DNA from: Dasypus novemcinctus | Lineage: Eukaryota > Chordata > Mammalia > Cingulata > Dasypodidae | NCBI RefSeq assembly: GCF_030445035.2 | Contig: NC_080701.1 | Coordinates: forward strand, 16,894,798-16,958,797 | Length of the DNA stretch: 64,000 nucleotides | Direction of reading: 5' to 3' | Part shown: piece after piece, positions 46,866-57,888 of the stretch | Layout of the letters: each line of letters starts with the position of its first letter | Position numbering within the stretch: position 1 is the first letter of the stretch | Position numbers and translations under genes: made by a program | The notes under the pieces: generated by a model | The model's database searches: none | Told to the model about the DNA's origin: nothing | What the model saw: the letters and a program-made list of their open reading frames with translations, nothing else

Positions 46866-48003
46866 CATCCAAAACAATCCTTATCATAATAGCCATTCCT
46901 TTTTGCTTATGAGCAGATGTGTTAGGCTAAAAATTATGTTCAATATTCTATTCCATCTAGATGCAACTCTCTCCCAATGCTGCCTTAAATAATCAAGGTA
47001 ACTCTGTATTTGAGAACCACCAATGTGGAGTATTTCATTCTCAAAGGAAAAAGAGCTCCTAATTGCTATCACCAAAGCATTGACTTTAATGTCATCATCA
47101 CAAATACTTATAGTTCTATAATTATTCTGGTCAGCATAATTCTTGGAATTCACCCATGAAAAAGTTCCTCTTTAACCTGAACATGAGCTTTAGTCCTGTA
47201 GCTGAAAAAGGACATTCTATCTTCTACTGGTGACTCTTCATGTCAGAACCTGTTCTGGATTCATGCTCCCTTGGGGAATATACATGTACGATAACTGCTG
47301 TTTTCATTCCCACATAGAGCCCTGAAGATATGTTCTATCTTATTCTTATTTCATGGATTTTAATGCCTCCTGTTAGCTCTTGGTGCACAGGGGTTTCAAT
47401 TCCAGTAAAAACACTGAGACTACTGCCAAAGAGGCAGTAGTAGACTAGCAGAATATACCACTCAAACAACAGAGGCTGTTAAACTCATTTTGACCAAAAA
47501 TCTAAGATTCGCATTGCATTTATTTAAGCAGATTTTAACATAAAGCTTGAAATTTCATGTGCAATAGCTAGTTTCACAGATGTTAAATGTTTTAGCTTTC
47601 TTCTCACTTTACAAGCTCAATCACAAAATGTATCTTTGTCCTTGCTTTATTTCTAGACTCCTAAACTACAATTCTGGTGCTAAATTCTGATGGTTCTCCA
47701 CCCTGAAACAAAATTAGAGTGTCTTCTTTAACGTCCATAAGGCTTTATGACAACATAGAAAGCAGGAGTGCTAAAGGGTTACTGTTACCCCAAAATTTTA
47801 CTGGGGATGTAGCATAATGGAGACAACCTTGTTCACCAGAATCCCTCCCTCTCATGGGGAGCATTCTTTGTGGTTCAGGGGAAAACTGAGAGGTTTGGGT
47901 TGGGGGTAGAGAAAGAGTGATACTCCTGAGTTTAAGCTTGAGAAATGATGATCCATGTCTAAGCCACAGTCTAAGGGAGGCTGGGTCTGGTTGAGTGCTG
48001 TGT
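46866..48003. other. Unassigned noncoding sequence
   Basis: No gene. The small hairpin-like inverted pair 'actactgcc' / 'ggcagtagt' at 47421-47441 is the only structure I noted. Confidence 0.4.
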
Positions 48004-48297
48004 GGTAGATGATATTAAGGAATTAATTTTAATCTTAATAGGTGTAATGATGATTTTGTATTTTTACAGGAAAATTTCCTTATTTTACAAAGATTCATAT
48101 TAAAATATATAGGACTGAAATGTCCTGTTTTCTATAATTCACTTTAAAATACCTTAAAATCAGCAAATAAAATAGATGGTGTAAATACAGCAAAATGTTA
48201 AAAATTGTTAAAACAAATTAATGGATATTTGGACATTTAATTCACCTTACTTTTCTGTATGATTTAAATTTTCCATAATAAAAGGTAAAAAGATTGC
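48004..48297 (+). repeat. Ancient retroelement 3' end, family not assigned
   Basis: 'tgtgtggtagatgatattaa', 'gaattaattttaatcttaat', 'cagcaaaatgttaaaaattg' and the terminal 'aaattttccataataaaagg' follow a common old mammalian repeat whose 3' end has exactly this 'ttttccataataaaa' signature. Confidence 0.5.
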
Positions 48298-48833
48298 TGA
48301 ACAGTGTGCATAAATTGGGGGATAAAGTAAATAGGGACAGGACAGTGAAAGAAATGTTGAGCTCTGCTACTAGTAGTCCTTCTGTCCCATCTTTCCCTAA
48401 GGTACCATTTGGGATGTGGTCTAAATAAATATTGAACAAATATTTAAATAACATTTTAAGAGATTTTAAATAATGTGCCTGCCTGGTAGTTCAGGATATA
48501 GAGGGATTCTTTGTGTATCTGTAAGTCAGAATGTAACCATCAGAAGAGATCCAAGACCTAAGAAGTAAAGATGGGAAAACAGCCTTCACATGGTGAATGG
48601 AGTCTTTCCCTATCATGAATGGGTTTAAATGGATAGAAAAATAGGATCTGTATATATCTCAAGTGTGAGAACTTCAAAATACAGGAGTCTGGGACCTTTT
48701 TAATAGTCTCCAAATGTTTTACTGAACGTTCAGTGAAAATTTTTTAAAATGCCATTTATACAGAATAACTAACTTAAGGATAGGAAAGTGAAGTATGTAT
48801 TTCTAAGTATTTCATACAGTATAATTGCTTTAA
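48298..48833. other. Unassigned noncoding sequence
   Basis: Flank of the full-length LINE-1; nothing recognised. Confidence 0.4.
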
Positions 48834-48849
48834 AAAAGTATAATCAAAG
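48834..48849. repeat. Target-site duplication, left copy
   Basis: The 16-bp sequence aaaagtataatcaaag is identical to the right copy at 57873-57888. It defines the outer edges of the LINE-1 and shows that the 9-kb interval derives from one insertion event plus later nested ones. Confidence 0.95.
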
Positions 48850-49351
48850 GAGGTTTTGGCGAGATGGCATTGGCTTATGTGGGCACTCCCCAAGTCTCTT
48901 ACATAAAATGGCTGAGAAGGGGCAAAATCCTACCCAAGTGAGCTGTTTTGGGAACCCACAGAGCAGAAGGCTTCAGGGCATTGATCTGGAGGGAACTGGG
49001 CAAAGAGTTAAAGAGCCCAAGGGAAAACTGGAATATGGACAACAGCAAAGAAATAGAATAAAAGGAACAAAGTGCCAAACCAAAACCTACCACACACACA
49101 AAAACAACAAAACGAAACCTTAGATTAAGAAGCTAATCAACTGAACAAACCCATCAAGATAAACTGATGCCTAGACACCAACAAAAAATTATAACCCATA
49201 CTAAGAAACTGGAAGACATGGCCCAGTCAGATGAACCAACTGAAATCAGGAGGAGATGCAGAACATGGAACAACTAATCAGAGATGTCCAAACAAGTATC
49301 ATGAATCAACTTACTGAAGTGAAGGGAAATTAAGAAGGCAGTAGGAGAACA

Positions 49352-49813
49352 TGTTGTAGAGAAGTTGGGTGTACGCGGTATTGAAGGCCAGGACATGAGA
49401 ACTCCAAGAAGGAAGTTGGTTTATTTCCACCAGGTTCGGAGGACTCTTGTCCTAATAAAAAACCGAGCCCCAAATAGCCTTTTTCGGACCCTTTTATACA
49501 GAGGAAATAGGATTAGGGAGACAAACGGTGGTTGTATGCAAACAGCCTTTTGGTTAGTTACTTCAATGTTTTATCTGAGTATCAGATAGGTTATTTCCTC
49601 CAGGTAAGTTTGATTTAAAACATATTCTCCACATTCCAAGCCAGCTTCTATTTAGCATATCTTCCACATTCCGTCTGGATGCAACCTTGAATACACATTC
49701 AGTCTTACATCCTTTCTGAACATTCAAAGACAGTAGGGCCTATATTACTTATTTGAACTTTTAGGGACTGGTACACTTGGAAACAACTTTGAATTTATGC
49801 ACAGGCTGTATCA
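49352..49813 (-). mobile_element. Solo LTR in antisense inside LINE-1 ORF1
   Basis: On the minus strand it runs TG...CA over 462 bp: a start at 49813 (TGATACAGCC), a TATA box at 49498-49492 (TATAAAAG with flank), an AATAAA at 49425-49420 and a U5-like end TTCTCTACAACA. The flanking 4-bp repeats are AACA at 49348-49351 and 49814-49817, the duplication size typical of many gammaretrovirus-like elements. LINE-1 ORF1 text is contiguous across it. No viral interior, so it is a solo LTR. It seems unrelated to the LTRs at 3.2, 19.5 and 30.8 kb. Confidence 0.85.
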
Positions 49814-49817
49814 AACA

Positions 49818-50620
49818 TACTGAAGAATTGTAAACATGTATAAAAAGATAACAGATATGATGGTAATGAATGGCAAAATAGAAGAAACCAAAAATACACT
49901 GGAAGAGCATAACAGCAGATTTGAACATGGAGAGGAAAGAATCAGTGAAGTGGAAGGCAATACAGCTGAAATCAAACAGATAGTGGAACAGATAGTTAAA
50001 AGGTAGAAAAAGTCCAGCAGGGCCTTGGAGATTTGAATGACAGCATGAAACTCACAAATATATGCATTGTAAGCATCCCAGAGAGAGAAGAGAAGAAAAA
50101 GGGATCAGAATGTATGTTGGAGGGAATAATTGCTGCAAATTTCCCAACCCTATTGAAGGACTTGGATGTACATGTCCAGGAAGTGCAGCACACCCCAAAC
50201 ACTATAAATCCTAACAGGCCTACTCTAAAACATATACTTGTCAAATTGTCCAATGCTCAAGACAAAAGAGAATATTGAAAGCAGCAAAAGAAAACCATCA
50301 CATACAAGGGAAGCTCAGTAAGATGTAGTGCTGATTTCTCATCTGAAACCATGAGGAAAGAAGGCAGTGATATGACATAGTCGAGGTGCTAAAAAAAAAT
50401 TCAGGCCAACAATTCTCTATCAAGCAAAGTTGGCATTCAAAAATAAGAGAAAGTTCAAAACATTCACAGATAAATACAAATAGTCAGAGTACGCCAATAA
50501 CAAACCCACACTTAAAGAAATACTAAAGGGATTCCTGCAGGCAGAAAGGAAAAATCAGGAGAGAGAGAGAGTTGGAGGAGAGTGTAAGAACAACTAAAAA
50601 GATAAGAAGGGAAATTAAAA
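49818..50620 (+). pseudogene. LINE-1 ORF1 remnant
   Basis: The clearest stretch is the frame at 50033-50278. It reads NICIVSIPEREEKKKGSECM, then ANFPTLLKDL, then NPNRPTLKHILVKLSNAQDK, the RRM and start of the C-terminal domain of LINE-1 ORF1p. Upstream, 49860-50010 encodes glutamate- and lysine-rich text consistent with the coiled coil. A stop precedes the RRM part, and ORF1's 5' portion is cut by the antisense LTR. ORF1p normally forms trimers that coat LINE-1 RNA. This copy cannot make an intact protein. Confidence 0.85.
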
Positions 50621-50689
50621 ACAACATATGACATACATAAACCTAAAGAAAATATGGCTAAAATGTAAATAATTCCTTGACAGTAATAA

Positions 50690-51720
50690 CAGTAAATGTT
50701 AATGGATTAAACACACCAGTCAAGAGACACAGATTGGCAGAATGGATATAGAAATATGACCCATCTACTTGCTGTTATAAGAAACCCACCTTAGATGCAG
50801 TGATGCAAGGAGGCTGAAAGTGAATGGTTGGAAAACAATTCTAAAAGCAAGTAATAACCAAAAAAGGGCAGGAGTAGCTATACTAACATCAGACAAAATA
50901 GACTTTAAATACAAAACTATTGTAAGAGACAAAGAAGGCCACTATATAGTAATAAAAGGGATCATCTATCAAGAAGAAAGACAATCATAAACACTTATGC
51001 ACCTAACCAGGGCATCCCAAAATACATGAGGCAAACACTGGAAAAAATAAGTGGAGAAATAGATGCCTCTACAATTATAGTGGGAGACTTTAATACACCA
51101 TTATCTCCACTAGACAGAACATCTTGAGAGAGAATCAATAAAGAAACAAAGACCTTGAATAATATATTAGAGGATCTGGACCTAATAGACATATGCAGAA
51201 CATTACACCCAAAGACAGCAGGATATGCATTCTTCTTGAGTGCACATGGATCATCCTCCAGGATAGGCAACATGCTATGCCACAGAACAACTCTCAACAA
51301 ATTCGGAAAGATTGAAATTATGCAAAGCATTTTTCTGACCACAATGGAAAGAAGTGGGAAATTAGTAAGGGGCATAGACTCAATTAGGCACTAAGATATG
51401 GAAGTTGAACAACACATTCTTGGGCAAACAGTGGTCAAGGAAGAAAATCACAGAAGAAATCAGTAACTACCTTGAAACGAATGAAAATGATAACACAATG
51501 TATCAAAACCTTGGGATGCAGCAAAACCTGTACTTAGAGGAAAATTCATAGCCATAAATTCCTATATTAAAAAAGAACACAGAGCCAAAATTAAAGACCT
51601 AACTCTACACCTGGAAGAATTAGAAAAAGAAAAACAAAATAACCCCATGAGAAGTAGAAAGAAGGAAATAGCAAAGACTAGAGCAGAACTAAATGAAATT
51701 GAAAATAAATAAGTACTAGA
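50690..51720 (+). pseudogene. LINE-1 ORF2 endonuclease-domain remnant
   Basis: The order of LINE-1 APE-type endonuclease is recognisable across frames: 'gttaatggattaaacacacc', then a region encoding YIVIKG-like text, then the frame 51155-51394 with LEDLDLIDICRTLHPKTAGY and FFLSAHGSSSRIGNML. In live elements this domain nicks the target at TTTTAA-like sites to start reverse transcription. Stop codons ('catcttgagag' at 51119) and frame changes split the domain. The overlapping 126-codon minus-strand frame at 50995-51375 is a shadow. Confidence 0.85.
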
Positions 51721-51768
51721 AAAAAATAAAACCAAAAGCTGGTTCTTTGAGAAAATGAAAAAAAAATA

Positions 51769-52184
51769 GGGAAGCGGACTTGGCCCAGTGGTTAAGGCAT
51801 CTGTCTACCACATGGGAGGTCCACGGTTCAAACCCAGGGCCTCCTTGACCTATGTGGAGCTGGCCCATGTGCGGTGCTGATGTGTGCAAAGAGTGCCGTG
51901 CCTCAAAGGGGTGTCCCCTGCATAGGGGAGCCCCATGCGCAAGGAGTGCATCCTGTAAGGAGAGCCACCCAGCATGAAAGAAAGTTCAGCCTGCCCAGGA
52001 ATAGTGCCACACACACGGAGAGCTGACACAACAAGATGATGCAACAAAAAGAAACACAGATTCCTGAGCTGCTGACAACAACAGAAGCGGACAAAGAAGA
52101 ACACGCAGCAAACAGACACAGACAATAGACAAATGGGGTGGGGGGAGGGGAGAGAAATAAATAAATAAATCTTTTTTTAAAAAA
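51769..52184 (+). mobile_element. DAS-type SINE (long subtype) inside LINE-1 ORF2
   Basis: A sense-oriented copy: 'gaagcggacttggcccagtg' (A-box), 'ccacggttcaaacccagggc' (B-box), a GC-rich body, 'gagctgacacaacaagatga', 'gaagcggacaaagaagaaca', then a '(aaat)n' tail and 'ctttttttaaaaaagg'. LINE-1 text resumes at 'gataaatatccttagctaaa'. It matches the antisense copies at 24.6 and 37.0 kb over full length. Confidence 0.92.
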
Positions 52185-52319
52185 GGATAAATATCCTTAG
52201 CTAAACTAACAAAGAAAAAAAGAGAGAAGATGCAAATACATAAAATAAGACACAAGGAAGGAGATATCACACTTACCCCACAGAAATAAAGAGTATCATA
52301 AGGGGATATTTTGAGAAAT

Positions 52320-53370
52320 TATATGGCAGCAAGATGGATAATTTAGAGGAAATGGAAAGATTCCTAGAAACACACAAGCAGCCTGCATTGATGAAAGAAG
52401 AAATTGATGAACTTAACAGACCAATCAAAAGTTACAAGATAGAATTAATAATCAAAAGCCTCCCAACTAAGAAGAGCCCAGGACTAGATGGCTTCTCAGG
52501 TGAAGTCTCCCAAATATTCCAGAAAGAACTAACACCAATTCCGATTCTGCTTAAACGCTTCCAAAAAATAGAAGTGGAGGGAATATTACTTTACTCCTTC
52601 TGTGATGCCAACATCACCCTAATACCAAAGCCAAAGGTGCCATAAGAAAGGAAAACTATAGACCAGTCTCTTTAATGAAGCTAGATGCTAAAATCCTCAA
52701 CAAAATACTTGCTAATTGTATTCAACAGCACATCAAATGAATTATACAACATGACCAAATGGATTTCATCCCTGGTATGCAAGGATATTTCAAAATAAGC
52801 AATCAATCAATGTAATACACCACATAAACCGATTGAAAGAAAAAAAATCAAATGGGCATCTCTATAAATGCTGGAAAAGCATTGGACAAAATACAACACC
52901 CTTTCCTGATAAAAACACTGCAAAAGATAGGAGTAAAAGGAAACTTCATCACAATGATAAAAAATATATATGATAAGTCTGCAGTTAACATCATAATCAG
53001 TGGAGAAATTCTAAAATCAGAATCTGGAACCAGACAAGGATGCCCACTTTCACCACTTTTATTTAATACTGTGTTAGAACTGCTTGCTCTAACACTTAGG
53101 CAAGATAAAGATACAAAAGGCATCTAAACTGAAAAGGAAGATGGAAACAGCTCACTATTTGCAGATGCCATGATCCTGTCTATAGAAAGCCCTGAGAAAT
53201 CTACAACAAAGCTTCTAGAGCTTATAAATGAGCTCAGTAAAGTGGAAGGTTATAAAATCAATGTGCAAAAATTAGTAGCATTTCTGCACACCAATAATGA
53301 GCACACTGAGGAGGAATTCAAGAAAAAAAAATCCCATTTACAAGAACAACTAAAAGAATCAAATACTTAG
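52320..53370 (+). pseudogene. LINE-1 ORF2 reverse transcriptase remnant with FADA active site
   Basis: The frame at 52334-52645 carries TKKSPGLDGFSGEVSQIF and [10 protein letters not shown], the RT finger region. After a frame change, 52852-53127 holds GISINAGKALDKIQHPFLIK and ESGTRQGCPLSPLLFNTVLE. Following a stop at 53125, the same frame continues with LFADAMILS at 53155-53181. The catalytic FADD box (53158-53169) reads FADA: its second aspartate codon is GCC. RT needs that aspartate for metal binding, so this change alone would be expected to abolish synthesis. It may have happened after the element died. Confidence 0.9.
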
Positions 53371-53716
53371 GAATAAATTTAACTGAAGATATGAATGATT
53401 TGTGTGCAGAAAACTATACAACACTGTTAAAATAAATCAAATAAGACCTAAAAGAATATTCCCTGTTCATGGATAGAAAGGCTACGCATCATTAAGATGT
53501 CTATCCTACTCAAAATGATTTACAGACTTAATGCAGTCCCAGTAAAAATTATCCCAGCATTTTTTAATGAATTGTTAAAGCTAATTTGAAATTTATTTGG
53601 AAGGGCAAGTGGCCCTGAATAGGCAAAGATGTATTGAAAAAGAAAAATGAAATTGGAAGAATCACACTACTTAACTTTAAAACATACTACAAAACTACAG
53701 TGGTCAAAACTGCATG

Positions 53717-53917
53717 CTAGGAGGGGGCAGATGTAGCTCAGATGATTTGGATCCCATCTACCACATGGGTGGCCTCAGATTTGATTACCTGGGCCTCCTG
53801 GTGAAGACAAGTTGGCATGAACCACTGCAGAGAGCTGACAGTAGGCAGCAAGCACAAATAATAAGGAGTGGGGGAGAATAAATAAATGAAATAAAATAAA
53901 TAAATCTTAAAAAAAAC
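53717..53917 (+). mobile_element. DAS-type SINE inside LINE-1 ORF2
   Basis: Head 'agatgtagctcagatgattt', B-box region 'gatttgattacctgggcctc', body 'agagctgacagtaggcagca', and an '(aaat)n' tail. Flanked by 'aactgcatg' at 53708-53716 and 53918-53926. LINE-1 text is continuous across it. More diverged than the copy at 51769. Confidence 0.85.
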
Positions 53918-53926
53918 AACTGCATG

Positions 53927-55060
53927 GTATTGGCATAAGGATAGTCATACTGACCAATGGAACCGAATTGAGAGTTATGATATAGAGCCCCACTTACAGT
54001 GTTAACTGATTTTTAACAAGGCCACCAAGCCCACCCACCTGGGAGAGAATGCTTCTTCAACAAATGATGCTTGGAGAACTAGATATACATATCCAGAAGA
54101 AGGAGTGAGGTAGTTCACTTCACACTTTATACACAAATTAACTCAAAATGCATCAAAGATATAAATAAAAGATCCAAGATCATGAAGACCTTAGAAGATA
54201 ATATAAGGAAGCATATATAGGATTTTTGTATTAGGAAATGGTTTCATGAACTTTACACCCAAAGCACAAACAACAAAAGAAAAAATAGATAAGTAGGACC
54301 TCCTCAAAATTAAAAACTTTTGCACCTCAAAGGAGTTTGTCAAGAATTTGAAAAGGCAGCCTACCTACTGGGAGAAAATATTTGGTAACCATATATCTGT
54401 TAGGGGCCTACTATCCAGCATACATAAAGAAATCCTACCCTTGAAAATAAAAACACAAACAACCCATTTGAAAAATGGGCAAGTGATTTGAATAGTCACT
54501 TTTCCAAAGAAGAAATGGCTAAAAAGCACATGAAAAGATGCTCTGTTATCACTAGGGAAATGCAAATCAAAGCCACAATGAGATATCATCTTACATCCAT
54601 TAGATTGACATCTATTTAAAAAAACAACAACAGAAGACTACATGTGTTGGAGAGGATGTGGAGGAATGGGAACCCTTTTCCATTGCTAGTGGGAATGTAG
54701 AATATTGCAGACATTGTGGAGGACAGTTTGGTGATTTCTCCATAAGCTAAATATAGAACTGCCATATGATCCAGCAATCCCACTGCTGGGTATATACCCA
54801 GGAGAATTGAAATCAGGGACACAAACAGATATTTGCACACTAATGTTCATAGAGGCATTATTCGCTATTGCCAAAAGTTGGAAACAACCCAAATGTCCAT
54901 CAGCAGATGAGTGGATAAACAACTTGTGTTACATACATACAATGGAATATTACTTAGTTGTAAGAAGGTATAAAGTATTAATGCATGGGATAATACTGAA
55001 GACCTTATGTTGAGTGAAACAAGGCAGGTACTGAAGGACAAATATTATGTGACCTCACTG
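53927..55060 (+). pseudogene. LINE-1 ORF2 C-terminal remnant
   Basis: After the second SINE the text follows ORF2 to its end: 'gggagaaaatatttggtaac', 'gaaaagatgctctgttatca', then the frame 54807-55013 with ALFAIAKSWKQPKCPSADEW and YIHTMEYYLVV. The cysteine-rich segment near 54650-54720 is present as DNA ('tgttggagaggatgtggagg') but out of frame. ORF2 ends about 55060. Opposite-strand frames of 67-78 codons are shadows. Confidence 0.88.
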
Positions 55061-57872
55061 ATATTAATTAAGCAGACTCCCAGAGCTAGAGTCTGGAAAA
55101 TAGATTTATAGGAGACAGAAAGGGAAAAGAAGGTTTTGAGTCAATGCCCATTTGGGCAAAATCTATAATAACATGGAAGGGCATAGTGATGTAGTGAATG
55201 GGCATATCAGTGGTGCAGTGATGCCATTGGGTTGGGCACTGCTGGTCTGTGAGGCAGTTAGGGTGGGGAGGGTGAGTCGGACTTTCCATGGAAATGTGGG
55301 GAGAAGGTCAGGGGAGAGAGCACGTGAACTATGGGGATTTGTGGGTATGCTGTTGAAACTACAATGCTGGGAGTTTTTTCTTTGGCAGGCAAATATGGCA
55401 GGGAAGGGTTACTGGTTTAAGGTGTTGGATGTGGGGAGCACCTGGGACAGGGTGCACCTGGCACGGGCTTCTAGGGAATGTCTAGTGTTCATCTTGTCAT
55501 AGTGTGTTGTACCAGTGGGTGGAGACTCACATAATTAATTGGAAGGAGTTGGTCTCCCATCCTGTGGAGTCCTGCTATGATATCAGATGGACAGATGGGA
55601 GTCTCTTGAGAGCATAGGCAGTGCCTAATAGGGGAGGGCAGGCCAGTATGTCAAGCCCGCAAGTAACTATGAATCTTATTCTTCAAGGAGTGAAGCTAGT
55701 AGTTGCTGTGGACTCCAATGGGAGGGGGAGGGAGGAATAGAATATATGGAACATGGGCATTTTGTGGGCAATGGAAGTGTTCTGCATGATCTTGCATTGA
55801 TGGATATAGACCATGTTAAATTTCATCAAAATCTTTGTAAGTGTATGGTCCAAAATGAAAGCCATAACGTAAATCAATGACCATGGTTAGTAGCAATGTT
55901 TCAATATTTGCACATCAGTGACAACAAATGTACCATCCACATGTAAAATGTTATTAATAAGGAAAAGGGGGAAAGGGGGAGGAAATTGGGTTTATGGAAA
56001 TCACCTATATTCTGTACATGATTTTTCTATAACCTAAAGCTTCTTTGAAGACAAAATGAAGAAAATAAGACACTGAGGGAATAAATGGAAGACAATGTCA
56101 CTATACATACAAGACAACAGGTCTTACAGTGATGAAAGACATAATACCAAAATTTTTTTAAAATTTTATATATTTTCATTATTTCAAACTTTAAAAAAAT
56201 TTTATATTTTACTTGTTATTTTTAAAATTATCATTATTATATCATTTTCCTATTAACTGTATTTGGTTATTTTGCTGGCTTCAATTTTGAAGAACTTTCG
56301 GATCACAGAAGGGTTACGGCTGTGGCAGGGGAGGATCACTGGTGTGGGGTGTCAGAAATGAGAGATGCATGGGAGGAGGTTCACCCTAGGCATACCTGTA
56401 ATGCATATGAATGTGTTCAAGTGTTCATGGCACATTGTCACAGTGGGCGGAGTTTCACACAATAACCAAAAGACTAATTCCTATCCTGGGGAGCTCTGCC
56501 ACATTCTCTAATGGGACAGGAAGAATTCCCTGAGTACAGCGGCAATGACTAGTAAAGGAGGATGGACCATTGATGGGCCCTTGATATTGATGACTCTATT
56601 TATGAACCTTTAATTTTGATATTGAAACTTAGTTTAGTATTATAGAGTGCCTAACAGTTACTTCCTGAGTACCTCCTTGTTGCTCATTTGTGATCTCTCT
56701 CTAAGCTAAACTCAATATATGAATGCATTACCTTTTCCCCAGCGTGGGACATGATTCCTGGACATGAGCCTCCCTGGCACCAAGAGAGTGCTAACAAAGC
56801 ACCAAATATCAGTGGGACTGGAAAAAGACAAATGAGTTTATATGGCTAAGAGACTTCAGAGTGAGCCAGGAGGTCATTCCAGAGGTTATGCTTATGCACA
56901 ACTAAGCAGGATCTCATTGACTGCCAATGTAAATATTGCCTCACATAGCAGGGCTCCTGAGGGCTCTGGAGACATCCAGGCACTATAGGCAGGGCAGATA
57001 GCTCAGGAGTTTGGTGCCCTGCCCGTGGGCCCTACTTGGAATTATGGTCCCCAGGGTGACAAAGCTGAATTCAGTTGTGGTTTCCCTACACATGGCTCTT
57101 CTGCCCCTTCTATTTGAAAGTATAGTTAGTATTAGAGTTGGTAGGTGTATGTCCAAGAGACTTAAATCTTTGGGCTGTTGAAGTACTAGTTGGACCTTGA
57201 ATCTCAACAGTTTTGTAATACCTACTTTCCAGTTCATTTAACTCACCAAGGACAACTAACCTGGAGATGATGATGGAAAACAGCCATCCCAAGGAACAGA
57301 GAGAGTCTGCAACTGCAAGCAAGATAGTCCCATCCATCTGCTGCATGAGCTCTAAGCCCCCTCTCAATTAGAGGCAGAGTGGGCATCACCATCCCAGAAT
57401 CTTCAGGATTGGAGAATGAACGATGGACTAAATAGACTTGCTGCTATTTGACTATAGATGTACTGTTATTCTAGCAGTGGAAGAACTTTCACCATTGATG
57501 TGGAGGTAGTAGCCACGGGAGGTTCTGAGGGGAGCAAGAGTGAAAAATAGCTGTAATTTGGAGGCATTTTTTGGGACTTGGGAATTGTCCTGAATGACAC
57601 TGCAATGACAGATACAGGCCATTATATATCTTGTGTGGGAGAGAGTGTAAACTACAATGTAAACTATAATTCACGCTTAGTGACAATGCTCCAAAATGTG
57701 TCCATCAATTGTAAGAAATGTACCACATTAATTGAAGGACATTGTTAATGTGGGAAAGTGTGGGAGGGCTAGAGAGGGAGTGGGGAATATGGGAATCTTC
57801 TATATTTTGTATTTAATGTTTATGTAATCTAAGTATCTTCAAAAATAAAGTAGTATATTAAAAAATAAAAAT
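55061..57872 (+). other. Long LINE-1 3' UTR with two related halves
   Basis: No protein-like frame. 55360-55640 ('ttactggtttaaggtgttgg', 'gtgggtggagactcacataa') resembles 56330-56600 ('tcactggtgtggggtgtcag', 'gtgggcggagtttcacacaa'). Likewise 55720-56050 resembles 57480-57850 ('agcaatgtttcaatatttgc', 'caacaaatgtaccatcc' versus 'acaatgctccaaaatgtgtc', 'aagaaatgtaccacatt'). The second half contains about 860 extra bases (56620-57480), including 'ccccagcgtgggacatgatt'. The 116-codon frame at 55152-55502 is not conserved LINE-1 protein. The last 1 kb matches the truncated insertion at 9519-10464. Confidence 0.75.
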
Positions 57873-57888
57873 AAAAGTATAATCAAAG
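57873..57888. repeat. Target-site duplication, right copy
   Basis: Identical to 48834-48849. Confidence 0.95.

Larger units (their letters stand above)
48850..57872 (+). mobile_element. Near full-length LINE-1 with nested insertions and 16-bp TSD
   Basis: Bounded by perfect copies of 'aaaagtataatcaaag' at 48834-48849 and 57873-57888. The 5' end starts 'gaggttttggcgagatggc', like LINE-1 5' UTRs, and the 3' end is A-rich with AATAAA. Inside are ORF1 remains, endonuclease, RT, C-terminal region and a long 3' UTR in order. Three later insertions sit within: an antisense solo LTR (49352-49813) and two SINEs (51769-52184, 53717-53917). Removing them leaves about 7.9 kb, of which about 2.8 kb is 3' UTR. 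Multiple stops and a mutated RT motif make it dead. Confidence 0.92.

Noticed and set aside
55152..55502. 116-codon plus-strand frame after LINE-1 ORF2
   Set aside because: It lies in the LINE-1 3' UTR and the related module at 56330-56600 does not keep it open.
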